Assembly (NCBI RefSeq): GCF_001305595.1
Contig: NZ_CP012408.1
Span: forward strand, 19,027 to 83,026
DNA from: Azospirillum thiophilum
Lineage (GTDB): Bacteria; Pseudomonadota; Alphaproteobacteria; Azospirillales; Azospirillaceae
Length of the DNA: 64,000 bases
Direction: 5' to 3'
Positions within the stretch are counted from its first letter, which is position 1, and each line of letters begins with the position of its first letter. The notes under the pieces were generated by a model. The model searched no databases and was not told the DNA's origin. It saw only the letters and a program-made list of their open reading frames with translations. Below are positions 18,512 through 27,343 of this stretch, piece after piece. The translations under genes and the position numbers were made by a program.

Positions 18512-19507
18512 ATGCGTTTTCGGCTTTCTCTCCTGGTGGCGGCTGTTCTCGTGACAAGCGGTTGCGCGAGCACGGCTCCAAAAGCCGTGCAGACAGCCAC
18601 CGGAGAAAAGGTAAGCATCGGATATAATGGTGCTATCCATCAAGGGAATGGCTGGTTTGTTCAGGTGACCGAACAAGACGGAAAATGGAAAATCGTTGAG
18701 GTCACGGCCAAGCCAGAACGACGCTGGAAGGAGGAGAATGAAATCCTCTGGGTAAGGCGTGATCGCAAGTCGATCGAGCCTGCGTTTGAGACCAATATGG
18801 GCTATAAGCCGTCAGTCAATGAAATCGAGTGCAGTCCATTGTTGGATAAGCATACGCAGTATGATGCGTGCAACAGTCGACTAACTAAGGTTAACGTTGG
18901 CCGGAGCATTGGAAAGAACGTCCTTGCGGCCGCTATGACCCTCGGCATGGCAAGTGGGACGAACCGTGGAATCGATCACGACCTGATTCATCAGATCATG
19001 AAGGACACGGAACTGCTCGACGCTCTTACTAAACCCGAATACATGAACGTTCTCAAAATCGAAGACACCAACCAGACCATCATACAGGAGAGCCGGCGCG
19101 CAACCATCAACGATCGGGCCGCCGTCCTGAACGCACGGCTCAAGGTCCCCGATCAGGTAGCACGAGGGCTTGCGGTCACGATGAGCCAGGCTGCGTACAC
19201 AGCCCTGCGCCGGCAGGAGAAATACAGAGTTTCCCACGGCTCCCCCCAAGGGATTGGTGATCTGGCATATTCAGAAGTCGCGGAAGCAACCGCAAGCAAT
19301 ACCCATTGCGCGATGGTCAAAGGTTCTATCAATATCCATGGCTACAGCGCTCAAGGAAGCCTTTATATCAACCCAAAGGAAACGCGGTCTGTTAGCGCAC
19401 TATATTGTACTCTCGACGGTACGCCGTGGTCGGAAACGAACAACGCCATGTGCATGCAAGCCGATGGCAAGCGCATTTGTGACAATTACTTCGCGGTGGC
19501 ACGTTGA
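18512..19507 (+). CDS. Putative lipoprotein
   Basis: The start at ATG 18512 gives a classical lipoprotein leader, MRFRLSLLVAAVLVTSGC, with the lipobox VTSGC; GAGAAAA lies just upstream. The mature protein (about 310 residues) has a hydrophobic Gly/Ala segment (NVLAAAMTLGMASG), scattered cysteines in the C-terminal part, and no domain I recognise. Codon use is less GC-biased than its neighbours, which may indicate separate acquisition. Cell-envelope location is inferred from the leader. Confidence 0.65.
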   Translation: MRFRLSLLVAAVLVTSGCASTAPKAVQTATGEKVSIGYNGAIHQGNGWFVQVTEQDGKWKIVEVTAKPERRWKEENEILWVRRDRKSIEPAFETNMGYKPSVNEIECSPLLDKHTQYDACNSRLTKVNVGRSIGKNVLAAAMTLGMASGTNRGIDHDLIHQIMKDTELLDALTKPEYMNVLKIEDTNQTIIQESRRATINDRAAVLNARLKVPDQVARGLAVTMSQAAYTALRRQEKYRVSHGSPQGIGDLAYSEVAEATASNTHCAMVKGSINIHGYSAQGSLYINPKETRSVSALYCTLDGTPWSETNNAMCMQADGKRICDNYFAVAR

Positions 19508-19668
19508 GGCGTCGTCACCTTAACTATATCATTACCCGATAATACAGGTCGTTCCTTTTATTTCAACCGCAACCGGGAGAAAGCCTCTGGACCTCCAATT
19601 GCAGATCAGGGGCAGATGGATCTGCTAGTTTCTCAAATGCCTTCCCTCGCCCCTACCTGGACCACACC

Positions 19669-20268
19669 ATGCCCAACGGATTGAAGGAGATCTTCCCCGA
19701 CTTTGCCCTGACGCGGTCCGGCGCCGTGATCCACCTCGCGGTGATCGGCTTCACGGATCGGCTGGAACGGTTCGCCGCTTGGCTCCCCGACGTCGCGCCT
19801 ACAGCGTCGCACCGATCGACGATGTTCGATTATGAGGTCTTCGGCGCCAGGAAGAAGGAAGATGTGTTCGACCTTTATGACCACATCCTGCGGATCGAGT
19901 TTCCGGCGGAGGCGGAGGCGATTGCCTTCGCCGATTACTGCGGCCAGGACCTATTCGCCAAGAAACCGGCCTACAAGCGGAACTTGGTGCCGTTGAAGTC
20001 GAAGCCGAAAACTGTTGCTCCGACGAGCGGCATCGCTCTGCCACTCTTGCGATCAGTGCCTATCCGGGGCTGCGGACAGGATAAGCCGTTCTTGCACGAG
20101 GTGGGTGTGGCGGCCGCCCTCGTTTGCAACGAGATCGACCAGCGCGCGGCTACCATCCGGCTTGGCCTGAGCGGACGGGTCGCACTGCGGCGTCGACTGG
20201 TCAGGATCGGATGGCTGGCGACTTGGCCGGCTCGCGCGAAAGTCGTGACATACTGCTGCTACCTGTAG
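19669..20268 (+). CDS. Hypothetical protein, possibly frameshifted at 3' end
   Basis: The first ~110 residues look like a normal mixed alpha/beta protein (SGAVIHLAVIGFTDRLERFA, then KKEDVFDLYDHILRIEFP). The last ~85 are unusually Arg- and Cys-rich and may come from a frame change around 20010. No family recognised and no strong ribosome-binding site before ATG 19669. It converges on the phosphatase-like gene. Confidence 0.4.
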   Translation: MPNGLKEIFPDFALTRSGAVIHLAVIGFTDRLERFAAWLPDVAPTASHRSTMFDYEVFGARKKEDVFDLYDHILRIEFPAEAEAIAFADYCGQDLFAKKPAYKRNLVPLKSKPKTVAPTSGIALPLLRSVPIRGCGQDKPFLHEVGVAAALVCNEIDQRAATIRLGLSGRVALRRRLVRIGWLATWPARAKVVTYCCYL

Positions 20269-20298
20269 GCCGCTGCACTCGACGCCAGCCGGCTGGTG

Positions 20299-20904
20299 TC
20301 ATTCTGGAGTCCGCCGGAGGAAGCGCGCCTTTCGGGACCGCTCCCAGTGGCCAGCGGGATCGGTCGCCGCTTCACGCCAGAAGGTGCGCCACTTGACGTA
20401 GCGCGAACTGGCGGCCGCCAGGGCAGCGTCCAAGGCGCCGTATCGAAACAAGGCGGCATTGGCCATGCTGACGATCAGCGGGTTGGGGTGCATGCGCCCT
20501 TCCACGTCCTGCGCCAGGAGCCGCTGTACCGTTTCCTCCTCACCGGATCCCAGGTCGTCAGCGATCAGCGTCAAAGCCATGGCGGCACTCCATGAGACGC
20601 CGTGGAGACAGTGGACCACCACCCTGCCCTCCGGCTTCTGCTCCCGTATCCGCCGACCGAACTCAATGACGGCGGAGACGTCGTCCATGGTCGGACCTCG
20701 GAAAGAACCGTAGACGGGAATCGCGATGTCGTCGAACAGTAGCGCCAGAAGGGCATCGACATCGCCGAGCGTCGCCTGTGCACAGGCGAGGTCGAGATCC
20801 GCCACTGAAATGTCGGATGCAGTTCCGCGGATGGACACGATCGCGTCGGCGCCCTCGAATCCGCCGTCGAGCACGGCTTGCTGTGACAGGACCCTTAACT
20901 CCAT
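20299..20904 (-). CDS. Dual-specificity/tyrosine-phosphatase-like protein lacking the P-loop Arg
   Basis: A 201-residue protein with the loop VVVHCLHGVSWSAAMALT, which matches the Cys-based phosphatase P-loop HCxxGxSR except that the arginine is replaced by Trp. An upstream MDDVSAVIEFGRRIREQKPEG fits the helix preceding the loop. The start at ATG 20904 is preferred, with GGGGGG immediately upstream. Without the Arg, phosphate binding should be weak, suggesting a pseudophosphatase. It is transcribed towards the 19669-20268 gene. Confidence 0.6.
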   Translation of the reverse strand: MELRVLSQQAVLDGGFEGADAIVSIRGTASDISVADLDLACAQATLGDVDALLALLFDDIAIPVYGSFRGPTMDDVSAVIEFGRRIREQKPEGRVVVHCLHGVSWSAAMALTLIADDLGSGEEETVQRLLAQDVEGRMHPNPLIVSMANAALFRYGALDAALAAASSRYVKWRTFWREAATDPAGHWERSRKARFLRRTPE

Positions 20905-21206
20905 GTCCCCCCAACCACCGTTCACTTATCGGCTGATCTTACGCAGGGCGCGACAAGACACCAGTCGGATAGCAACACCGGAAGCGGACCGACCGGGGTG
21001 TTTTTCTCGGCGGCTCGCTCCTCCCGGACATGGAGAAGCCGCTTGCCGACGCAGTCACCAGTGGCACACTGTTCCGCAACCGTCCCTTATGGGATGGACC
21101 GGTCCGATAGAGCAGTCGGGTTCGGCTTTGATTAGGGATGGCAACAGATGCTGCTAAAGACAATCCATTGGGACGACCGATTGTGCACAATGAAGGAGCA
21201 CAATCA

Positions 21207-21584
21207 ATGTCCCGTACCTTCCGTCGCCGACGCGACGTCATCCAGCGCCAGCGTGAGATCGACTGGTATTTTCAGCCGTGGGAACATGGCGAGGATGAAC
21301 CGAATTGGAAGCGCTACGTAGAGAAGGGCTGGCGGATCGGAGGCCGCCGCTTCCGCCGTGATGCCACTGCCATCGATGAGAGCCTAGTCGTCCTCCACCT
21401 GATTGCGTACTTCCACCGCGAAAGCCGGCCCGGCGAGCGCAGTGCTCCAGCCCACTTTCGGCGGACCTACAACGCCCGAAACCGGTACGCCGACCGCAGC
21501 GCCATCCATCGGGCTCTCGCCTGTGGCGATGACAACATTGTGCTCCCGGTCCGGTGCCGTTCTGTGAACTGGGATTGGTTCTAA
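21207..21584 (+). CDS. Small basic hypothetical protein
   Basis: A 125-residue, Arg/Trp-rich protein starting MSRTFRRRRDVIQRQREIDW. ATG 21207 has GAAGGAG ~8 bases upstream. No domain recognised. A strong hairpin (21684-21716) follows about 100 bp downstream, separating it from the partition operon. Confidence 0.5.
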   Translation: MSRTFRRRRDVIQRQREIDWYFQPWEHGEDEPNWKRYVEKGWRIGGRRFRRDATAIDESLVVLHLIAYFHRESRPGERSAPAHFRRTYNARNRYADRSAIHRALACGDDNIVLPVRCRSVNWDWF

Positions 21585-21683
21585 GGAATGAGGGGCGGGC
21601 TTCGGCTCACCCTTCCTCACCACCATCGAAAACGTCGTTGGTTTCGATCGCATCAACGGCCACGCTATCATCGTGTCATTCTT

Positions 21684-21716
21684 GACCCGCTCCTACTCCT
21701 GGAACAGGAGCGGGTC
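21684..21716 (+). terminator. Hairpin terminator before parAB
   Basis: A perfect 11-bp stem, GACCCGCTCCT pairing with AGGAGCGGGTC, with an 11-base loop. It lies between the 21207-21584 gene and the parS-like site. No long T-tract follows, so it could also act as a regulatory hairpin. Confidence 0.6.
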
Positions 21717-21747
21717 GATCCTCAACCGTATCTGCTGTCGTGACGCT

Positions 21748-21762
21748 GTTGCTATTTGCAAC
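21748..21762. promoter_or_regulatory. parS-like palindrome, site 1
   Basis: GTTGCTATTTGCAAC is a 15-bp palindrome upstream of parA. Near-identical 15-mers occur right after parB at 23866-23880 and 23913-23927. The positions on both sides of parAB fit a ParB-binding centromere; binding itself is inferred. Confidence 0.6.
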
Positions 21763-21919
21763 ACCCCTTCCCTCTTTCACTACTCCTTCGCTCAGGATGC
21801 AGGCATTCGCAGATGCGCCCATGGCGGGTAGTCGGTTTCAGCCATCACAGCCGTTTCTTGACGAATGTGGGCGCTACCTGTATCCAAGGTTCAAACGTCA
21901 CTTTTGATCGGAGCCGGGC

Positions 21920-22939
21920 TTGCTAGGGGATAATGTGAAGGCGTTCCGCGAGCGCCTTGGCTTAAGCCAGCCCGAATTCGCGGCATGGCTCAACGAACGG
22001 CTCAATCGCCGCTACGACAAGCAGAAGGTCAGCGGCTGGGAGCGCGGATCCGACAAGCCGCCGCAGATCGTGGTCGATCTGCTACATCGCGAGATCGCCG
22101 GCCTCGGCGTGAAGCACGGCCCTGCCTTGGTCGTTTCCGTCAGCAACCAGAAAGGCGGTGTAGGTAAAACGACGACCAGTGTGAATACCGCGACCATGCT
22201 CGCCCAGAGCGGGCATAAGGTGTTGCTGATCGACGCCGATCCCCAGGCCAGTGCCACGATCCACCTTGGCTTCAACGCAATCGACCTGCACCGCCAGGGT
22301 CGCACGCTCGACGCCGTACTCCGGAAGGAAACCACCCTCGCCGATGTCGTGCTGAGCGTGGAAGACACCGGCCTCGACATCGTGCCGTCGAGCATCCGGC
22401 TGGCCAAGGTGGAGGGTGAACTGCAAGGACAAGTCACCGGCATCTTCACGCTTCGCAAGGCCCTCGCTCCGCTCCGCGAAACCTACGACTTCGTCGTGAT
22501 CGATACTCCGCCGCACTTGGCGCAGATGACCATGAATAGCCTGACAGCATCCGACACCGTCCTCATCCCCTGCCAGACCGAACTTATGTCGGTACTCGGC
22601 ATTGAGTACATACTGGAATCGATCTCGGACATCCGTGATACCGTCCAGTCGACGCTGACGGTGCTCGGGATCCTGCCGACGATGTTCAACCAACGCCTCA
22701 CCCAGGATCGGGAGTCGCTGCTGGAACTGCAGAAAGCGTATTCGGGAACCACGCGGATCTTCGATCCGCTTCCGCGCGCCACGGTCTATAGCCAAGCGTT
22801 CGCGGCCGGGCAGGCGGCCGTGAGCGCGGTGTCGAACGCCGCCGGCGCCGATTCCTTGCGTACCGTCGCCGATGCCCTTGTAGCCGAGCGCACCAAGCGC
22901 TTCGGCCTCCGTATGAGCGAGGTTGCCCATGTCGCGTAA
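21920..22939 (+). CDS. parA: Plasmid partition ATPase with N-terminal helix-turn-helix
   Basis: A 339-residue type Ia-like ParA. Residues ~3-55 form an XRE-type helix-turn-helix (FRERLGLSQPEFAAWLNERL, then KVSGWERGSDKPP). Residues from ~70 are the deviant Walker ATPase: KGGVGKTTT (78-86), LLIDADPQASAT and VVIDTPPH. The N-terminal DNA-binding part suggests autoregulation of the operon promoter. The TTG start at 21920 has GGAG six bases upstream. It overlaps parB by about 11 bp. ParA forms nucleoid-bound ATP-dependent gradients that move ParB-parS complexes. Confidence 0.92.
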   Translation: MLGDNVKAFRERLGLSQPEFAAWLNERLNRRYDKQKVSGWERGSDKPPQIVVDLLHREIAGLGVKHGPALVVSVSNQKGGVGKTTTSVNTATMLAQSGHKVLLIDADPQASATIHLGFNAIDLHRQGRTLDAVLRKETTLADVVLSVEDTGLDIVPSSIRLAKVEGELQGQVTGIFTLRKALAPLRETYDFVVIDTPPHLAQMTMNSLTASDTVLIPCQTELMSVLGIEYILESISDIRDTVQSTLTVLGILPTMFNQRLTQDRESLLELQKAYSGTTRIFDPLPRATVYSQAFAAGQAAVSAVSNAAGADSLRTVADALVAERTKRFGLRMSEVAHVA

Positions 22940-23846
22940 ACTCGGACGGACCAACAGCGCGATGCTGGGCGCCCTGCGCGAAGGCCGCGAGAACAAGCCT
23001 GTTGGGGAGAGCGCCCTCCCCGTCTCGTTTCAGAACCGGAACGGCCGCACAGCCCAGGTCGAGGTGGACTCGATCGCCACGAACCCCGACCAGCCGCGTC
23101 GCGATTTCGACAAGGCCGAGTTGACGGCGCTCACGGAGTCCATCGAGCGTTATGGCTTGCTTGAGCCGATCGGCGTGAAGCCGCTCCCCAATGGGCTGTA
23201 CCAACTCGCCTACGGTGAGCGGCGCCTGCGCGCTGTCCGCGCATTGAGCCAACCGACCGTTACCGCCGTCGTTCTTGATGCAGATGCGCCTGCCGACGAG
23301 ATCGCGCTCGTCGAGAACCTGCTTCGCTCCGACCTCAGCCCCTTCGAGACCGCGGATGGCTTCGCCCGCATCATGGAGACGCGGGGCTGGTCGCAAGGCG
23401 ACATCAGCAAGCATTTCGGCATCGCGAAGTCGGAGGTCTCAAGGACCTTGAAAATTCTCGATCTGCCTGCCCGGATCCGCGAGGAATACCTCCAGGTCCA
23501 GGTCCCGATGAAGGTGCTGAGGGACATCGCCGGCCTGAAGGACGACACGGCCCAAACCGCCGCCTGGGAAAGAGCGAAGCGCACCTATGCCGGCGCCCAG
23601 TTCGAGCCTGGGGAAGGCACCAAGGCACCGAAGACGAAGGCACGACGCTCTTCCGAGGACCCTGCCGAGATCGCACACTCGACCCTACCGAAGCGCATCG
23701 CCCGAAGCGTTCTAACGACGCGCGATGCCTTGGTCTCCCTGCGGACAGAGCCGACCGGCAAGCCGTTGGCCGATACGGACCGCACGATGCTCCGGGAAAT
23801 GCGGGACGCCATCGATGCCCTGCTCGTTGACGAGCCGATAGGATGA
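22929..23846 (+). CDS. parB: Plasmid partition protein ParB
   Basis: A 305-residue ParB with the N-terminal ParB/Srx domain (TNPDQPRRDF, then YGLLEPIGVKPL, YQLAYGERRLRAVRAL) and the central helix-turn-helix (SQGDISKHFGIAKSEVSRTL). The C-terminal region would dimerise. ATG 22929 (GAGG upstream) is preferred over TTG 22923; it overlaps the end of parA, so the two are coupled. The likely binding sites are the 15-bp palindromes at 21748, 23866 and 23913. Confidence 0.92.
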   Translation: MSRKLGRTNSAMLGALREGRENKPVGESALPVSFQNRNGRTAQVEVDSIATNPDQPRRDFDKAELTALTESIERYGLLEPIGVKPLPNGLYQLAYGERRLRAVRALSQPTVTAVVLDADAPADEIALVENLLRSDLSPFETADGFARIMETRGWSQGDISKHFGIAKSEVSRTLKILDLPARIREEYLQVQVPMKVLRDIAGLKDDTAQTAAWERAKRTYAGAQFEPGEGTKAPKTKARRSSEDPAEIAHSTLPKRIARSVLTTRDALVSLRTEPTGKPLADTDRTMLREMRDAIDALLVDEPIG

Positions 23847-23865
23847 TCTGCAGCATGGGCCGGGT

Positions 23866-23927
23866 GGTGCTAATTGCAACACCGCGGCGACAGCGGGAGC
23901 GCTTTGGCCAGCGTTGCAATTAGCAAC
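23866..23927. promoter_or_regulatory. parS-like palindromes, sites 2 and 3
   Basis: GGTGCTAATTGCAAC at 23866-23880 and GTTGCAATTAGCAAC at 23913-23927 lie 20-70 bp after parB. Site 3 is a palindrome with only its centre unpaired. Both share the GTTGC-N5-GCAAC plan with the site upstream of parA. Confidence 0.6.
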
Positions 23928-24019
23928 GTTACCGCCATCTCACGGGCACCAAGTTTCCGGTGCCCTGCCCTTTCAACCTAACGAATGGCGAAGACCGAAG
24001 AGTTTTCCAGGGGCATGGC

Positions 24020-24541
24020 ATGACAGAAACTGATCGGCTGCTTGCACTCTCGACCGACGATGTCGAGCGCGATTTCGTGGCTGCAATGGTGCCCTTAATC
24101 CAGAACGCCCATAACGGCAGGCGCTCACTTCACTGGCGGACGCCGATGGCCTACCTACTGAACCATGGCCAGTCCTGGGCTCCCGTTCCGTTACCTACCT
24201 CCATCATGCATGGAGCGCTATCAGACTGCTTCACGAATGCTTGGAAGACCGTACAAACGCAGCCAGACCTGCGGTATGTCGAAGGCTACGGTTACGATCC
24301 TGACATAGGTTTCCCCATCGAGCATGCTTGGTGCATCGATTCTGCAGGTCGCGTTTTGGACCTGACGTGGCGGGATGCGACACGCTGCAGGTACTTCGGC
24401 GCCATTTTTCCGCCAAAGGCCGTGGTCCAGATCCAGGCCCTCACTGGCGTGTATGGCGTCCTGGATGGCTCGAGGTGGCGCAGCGTGGAGCCGTTGCTTA
24501 AGGCCATGGCACAACAACCCAAGCCCCTCCCCGTTCGATGA
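24020..24541 (+). CDS. Putative papain-fold-like hypothetical protein
   Basis: A 173-residue protein from ATG 24020 (AGGGG upstream). The central region runs DCFTNAWKTV, YVEGYGYDPDIGFPIEHAWC, then GRVLDLTWRD. The order Cys (in CFTNA), His (in EHAW) and Asp (in LDLTW) with the 'YVEGY' strand is reminiscent of papain-like hydrolase or transglutaminase-type folds seen in phage and plasmid hypothetical families. Catalysis is unproven. It converges with the 24560-25726 gene at 18 bp. Confidence 0.5.
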   Translation: MTETDRLLALSTDDVERDFVAAMVPLIQNAHNGRRSLHWRTPMAYLLNHGQSWAPVPLPTSIMHGALSDCFTNAWKTVQTQPDLRYVEGYGYDPDIGFPIEHAWCIDSAGRVLDLTWRDATRCRYFGAIFPPKAVVQIQALTGVYGVLDGSRWRSVEPLLKAMAQQPKPLPVR

Positions 24542-24559
24542 ACCGGAAAAGAGGGCCGC

Positions 24560-25726
24560 TCACCAGCGGAGCAAGCCTTTCCAGGCTGACAAGCCGATGC
24601 CGGAGGATTGCTTTTGACTATCGTCTCCGATCTCCTCGGCCTCGACATTTGCCGCCGGTAGAGCCGGTAGGGCGCCCACTGGCTTCGGCGCTCCTGCCAT
24701 CGACGCAGCCACCGGCAGTGGAAGACCGACAGCACGACACAGGGTTTCCTGCAGGTACTGCTCGGTCGAACCCACTCGACCTTCCCGTTTTGCTTGGTTC
24801 GCGGCTTCTAGAAAGGCGCCCTTGAGATTCGCCAACGGGTGGTCGCCCGAGCGCGGAACGGCGGCGACAGCAAGTTCGAGCGAATCGAACACAGCACGCA
24901 ATGTCTTAGCCTCCGCAACGTTTTCTCGTGCCTGAGGCATGCCTCTTAGACTGCGGAAGAGGGCGGTGATAGACTCTTCGGCAACATGCGCGACGAGCCG
25001 CTGACGGGCAGCCAGCGAGTGGTCCCGCCAGAGCAGGTTGGCCATCGCGCCCACCTCCCTCGAGCCGATCATTGGCGTGAGATGCTGCTGGAGTGATAGC
25101 GCATCCTTGACCGCCGCTCCCGGACTCGGAGCGCGCATGATTCCGGCAAGAGTGCCCGCCTTCTCAAGCACCTCGACAAAGCGAAGCCTCGTGATGGTTT
25201 CTCCGACCACATCCCTCCTGCCCTCCTCCGGCGCCTGGGCGGCCTCCAGGCATTCGGCGATGGAAGGTCGCTCGACAATCGACAACCCGATCTCCAACGC
25301 AGCCAAGAGCATCTCGGTCTGACGGTCCCGACCCTGGTCGGGACCAAGCGCAGCGATCCGACCCATCAGTCCAGACCTTGCTGCTACCGGCCCGAAGGTC
25401 GCCAGAATGAGCGCCGCGGCCGCGCTCGGCGACACAGGCTTGCCATCCACGCCCTGCTGCTGGGCAAGGCTGACCACGTCGCTCTCGTCCAGGGCCGGCA
25501 GTAGATCCTCCAGCACCTGCGCAAGGTGTGGCGCGGTCGCGACCGTGTCGAGCCCCCCGGTCATGCAGCCGGCCAGATCATCGGCTGCGCTGCAGGCCGC
25601 AGCCGTCAGGTGAATCTGGTACGGTCTGAAACCGGCGCTCTTCCGCCTGGCGCGGCGCATCGCCATCCGTTCGGCGTTCCTCGAGCGCTTTGGTTCGGTA
25701 GTATCGGTCGTGGATTTTTTGGCCAT
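24560..25726 (-). CDS. Hypothetical protein with basic N-terminus, 388 aa
   Basis: It starts with a Lys/Arg-rich segment (MAKKSTTDTTEPKRSRNAER and more) followed by RPYQIHLTAAACSAADDLAG, which could be a ribbon-helix-helix-like DNA-binding unit. The remainder is helical and Ala/Leu-rich. ATG 25726 has AAGGGG eight bases upstream. No family recognised. Its position next to parAB suggests a plasmid maintenance role, which is only a guess. Confidence 0.55.
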   Translation of the reverse strand: MAKKSTTDTTEPKRSRNAERMAMRRARRKSAGFRPYQIHLTAAACSAADDLAGCMTGGLDTVATAPHLAQVLEDLLPALDESDVVSLAQQQGVDGKPVSPSAAAALILATFGPVAARSGLMGRIAALGPDQGRDRQTEMLLAALEIGLSIVERPSIAECLEAAQAPEEGRRDVVGETITRLRFVEVLEKAGTLAGIMRAPSPGAAVKDALSLQQHLTPMIGSREVGAMANLLWRDHSLAARQRLVAHVAEESITALFRSLRGMPQARENVAEAKTLRAVFDSLELAVAAVPRSGDHPLANLKGAFLEAANQAKREGRVGSTEQYLQETLCRAVGLPLPVAASMAGAPKPVGALPALPAANVEAEEIGDDSQKQSSGIGLSAWKGLLRW

Positions 25727-25919
25727 GGTTTCCCCTTTCTAGGCGCCCAGAACTGGCCTTGCATAATGCCGACCGGTTTTTGAAAAAATCATCGAGCCGC
25801 CCGAAAAGCGGACGCACCTGCAGTTGGGCTGAAAGCCTTGCTGTTTACGGGTTTCAGGGAACCGGAGACGTGGTCTTGACCGGCGGTCCCGACCGGGGTC
25901 GCGACCACTGCGCTTTCCG

Positions 25920-26095
25920 CGAGCGTTACCCGATGTGCTGCCTTGTTCTGCTCTCGGCATGTCGGAGGCGTATGAGGTAGTGCCGCTGCTGGTCCCGGGG
26001 CGGGCAGGGCGTTACACGCGCAGAGTCGCGACCTCGAAGGTCGGTAACGGGGGGCGCGGCCTTGTAACGCTCGGTGCCGGGCAGGGCGTTATCAG
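25920..26095. repeat. Cluster of GCGTTAC motifs
   Basis: In the ~720-bp gap 25727-26449, which has no convincing gene, GCGTTAC or its complement appears at about 25923, 26009, 26044, 26065 and 26086 (last copies imperfect). A longer unit GGGCAGGGCGTTA occurs twice (26003 and 26079). The same motif recurs at 47978-48085. This may be a binding site for a plasmid regulator. Confidence 0.4.
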
Positions 26096-26123
26096 AACCG
26101 CTTTCGGAACAGGTAGCGGGTCA

Positions 26124-26148
26124 AAGGCCAGCCTTGGGGGCTGGCCTT
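26124..26148. terminator. Strong hairpin
   Basis: AAGGCCAGCC and GGCTGGCCTT form a perfect 10-bp stem with a 5-base loop, inside the gene-poor 25727-26449 interval. It could be a bidirectional terminator. Confidence 0.5.
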
Positions 26149-26449
26149 GGTGCCGAAGAACGTCAGCGGAGAATGCCGGTGGTTACGTGGTAGCCAATGC
26201 CTGTGGAGAGTAGGGGGACGATCGCCGGCTCTCCAGCGTTTCCACAGCCGTGTATTCCTCGACGTACGGAAGATCTCGGCCTCGGAAATCGGGATGCCGG
26301 CATCAATCGTCGGTAGTGCTCCCCTGACAAGCCAAATGATGCTTTGTATCTGAGATAGGGGGGCAGGCTGACGCTCCATGGTCAGCGACGCCAATCCAGT
26401 CTGACGCTTGAGGTGCGGCCCAGGCGTCAGACGGCCGTACCGGTCGGAC

Positions 26450-26929
26450 TCATTTCAGCACGATTTCCAGCGCCCGCTGTGCTTGGCTGTTCAGCAGGGC
26501 GAGCGCCTGCGATATGACCTCGGCTTCTTTCGCGAAGGATGGGGACACCTTCGCTAAATCAAAGCCTGGCAGCAGGCCGGCGAGACGCTTCAGATCGGCT
26601 ACACACTTCTCGCGTTCGTCTAATGAGACTTGGCCTTTGCAGGGCCCGACCTTGAACGACTGCCAAATGTCGACAACAGCCGCCGTGCTGTCCGTCAGCC
26701 GTCCGACTTCGGCGGCAGCCGGATCGGTTACCGTCTTCGCCGCCGTAGCGATCCGGATCTCGGTGTCGAGCATCTTCGCGTTGATGATCAGCCCATCCGG
26801 GGTGATGCCCCGGATGATCCCAATTTGATATGCCGAGATGGCACGCGCAAGATCCTTATCAAGAGCAGACGTGGGAAGCGCCGTCACCATCGCCACTGCC
26901 GCTACAACAATTACTAGAATCTCTTTCAT
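26450..26929 (-). CDS. Exported hypothetical protein, 159 aa
   Basis: The N-terminus (MKEILVIVVAAVAMVTALPTSA) is a signal peptide with likely cleavage after TSA. The mature protein is helical with two cysteines (residues ~98 and 109) that could form a disulfide. No family recognised. The ~410 bp upstream of it (26930-27343) show no convincing gene. Confidence 0.55.
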   Translation of the reverse strand: MKEILVIVVAAVAMVTALPTSALDKDLARAISAYQIGIIRGITPDGLIINAKMLDTEIRIATAAKTVTDPAAAEVGRLTDSTAAVVDIWQSFKVGPCKGQVSLDEREKCVADLKRLAGLLPGFDLAKVSPSFAKEAEVISQALALLNSQAQRALEIVLK

Positions 26930-27343
26930 TTCGATACTAGCCTACATTCCATACTTCTCAAGGGTATCAGAAGTGTTGAGCAACGTCGATCTTTCTTCAC
27001 GCTTGGATACTCTGGACTGCGAGGAGTGATTGATATTTGGTCTTGCGGGCAAGTGGCTTCGGCATGACGACGTACCCTTCCGCTGCGGATCGGCAGGCGC
27101 GGTCAGGTGCATGCCGATCAGCCCTGGGGCACGGTTAGCGGGGCCAGCCCTGACGTCATGGCGTCAAGCAATGCGGCAGGTATTCGCGGCGCTGCGACTG
27201 GGTGGTGAAGACGTAGGTGCAGATGATCAGCCACTCCGCGCCTCGTCGTGATCGACGGCCTTGAGAGCGCACGCAGGCCCTCGACCAGACACATTATCGG
27301 CATACGCAACGCATAGCGGTGTGGATGCGATTGCAATGCGGAC

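Noticed and set aside
26092..26394. 100-codon minus-strand frame
   Set aside because: It includes a strong hairpin and the GCGTTAC repeats and has no ribosome-binding site or domain.
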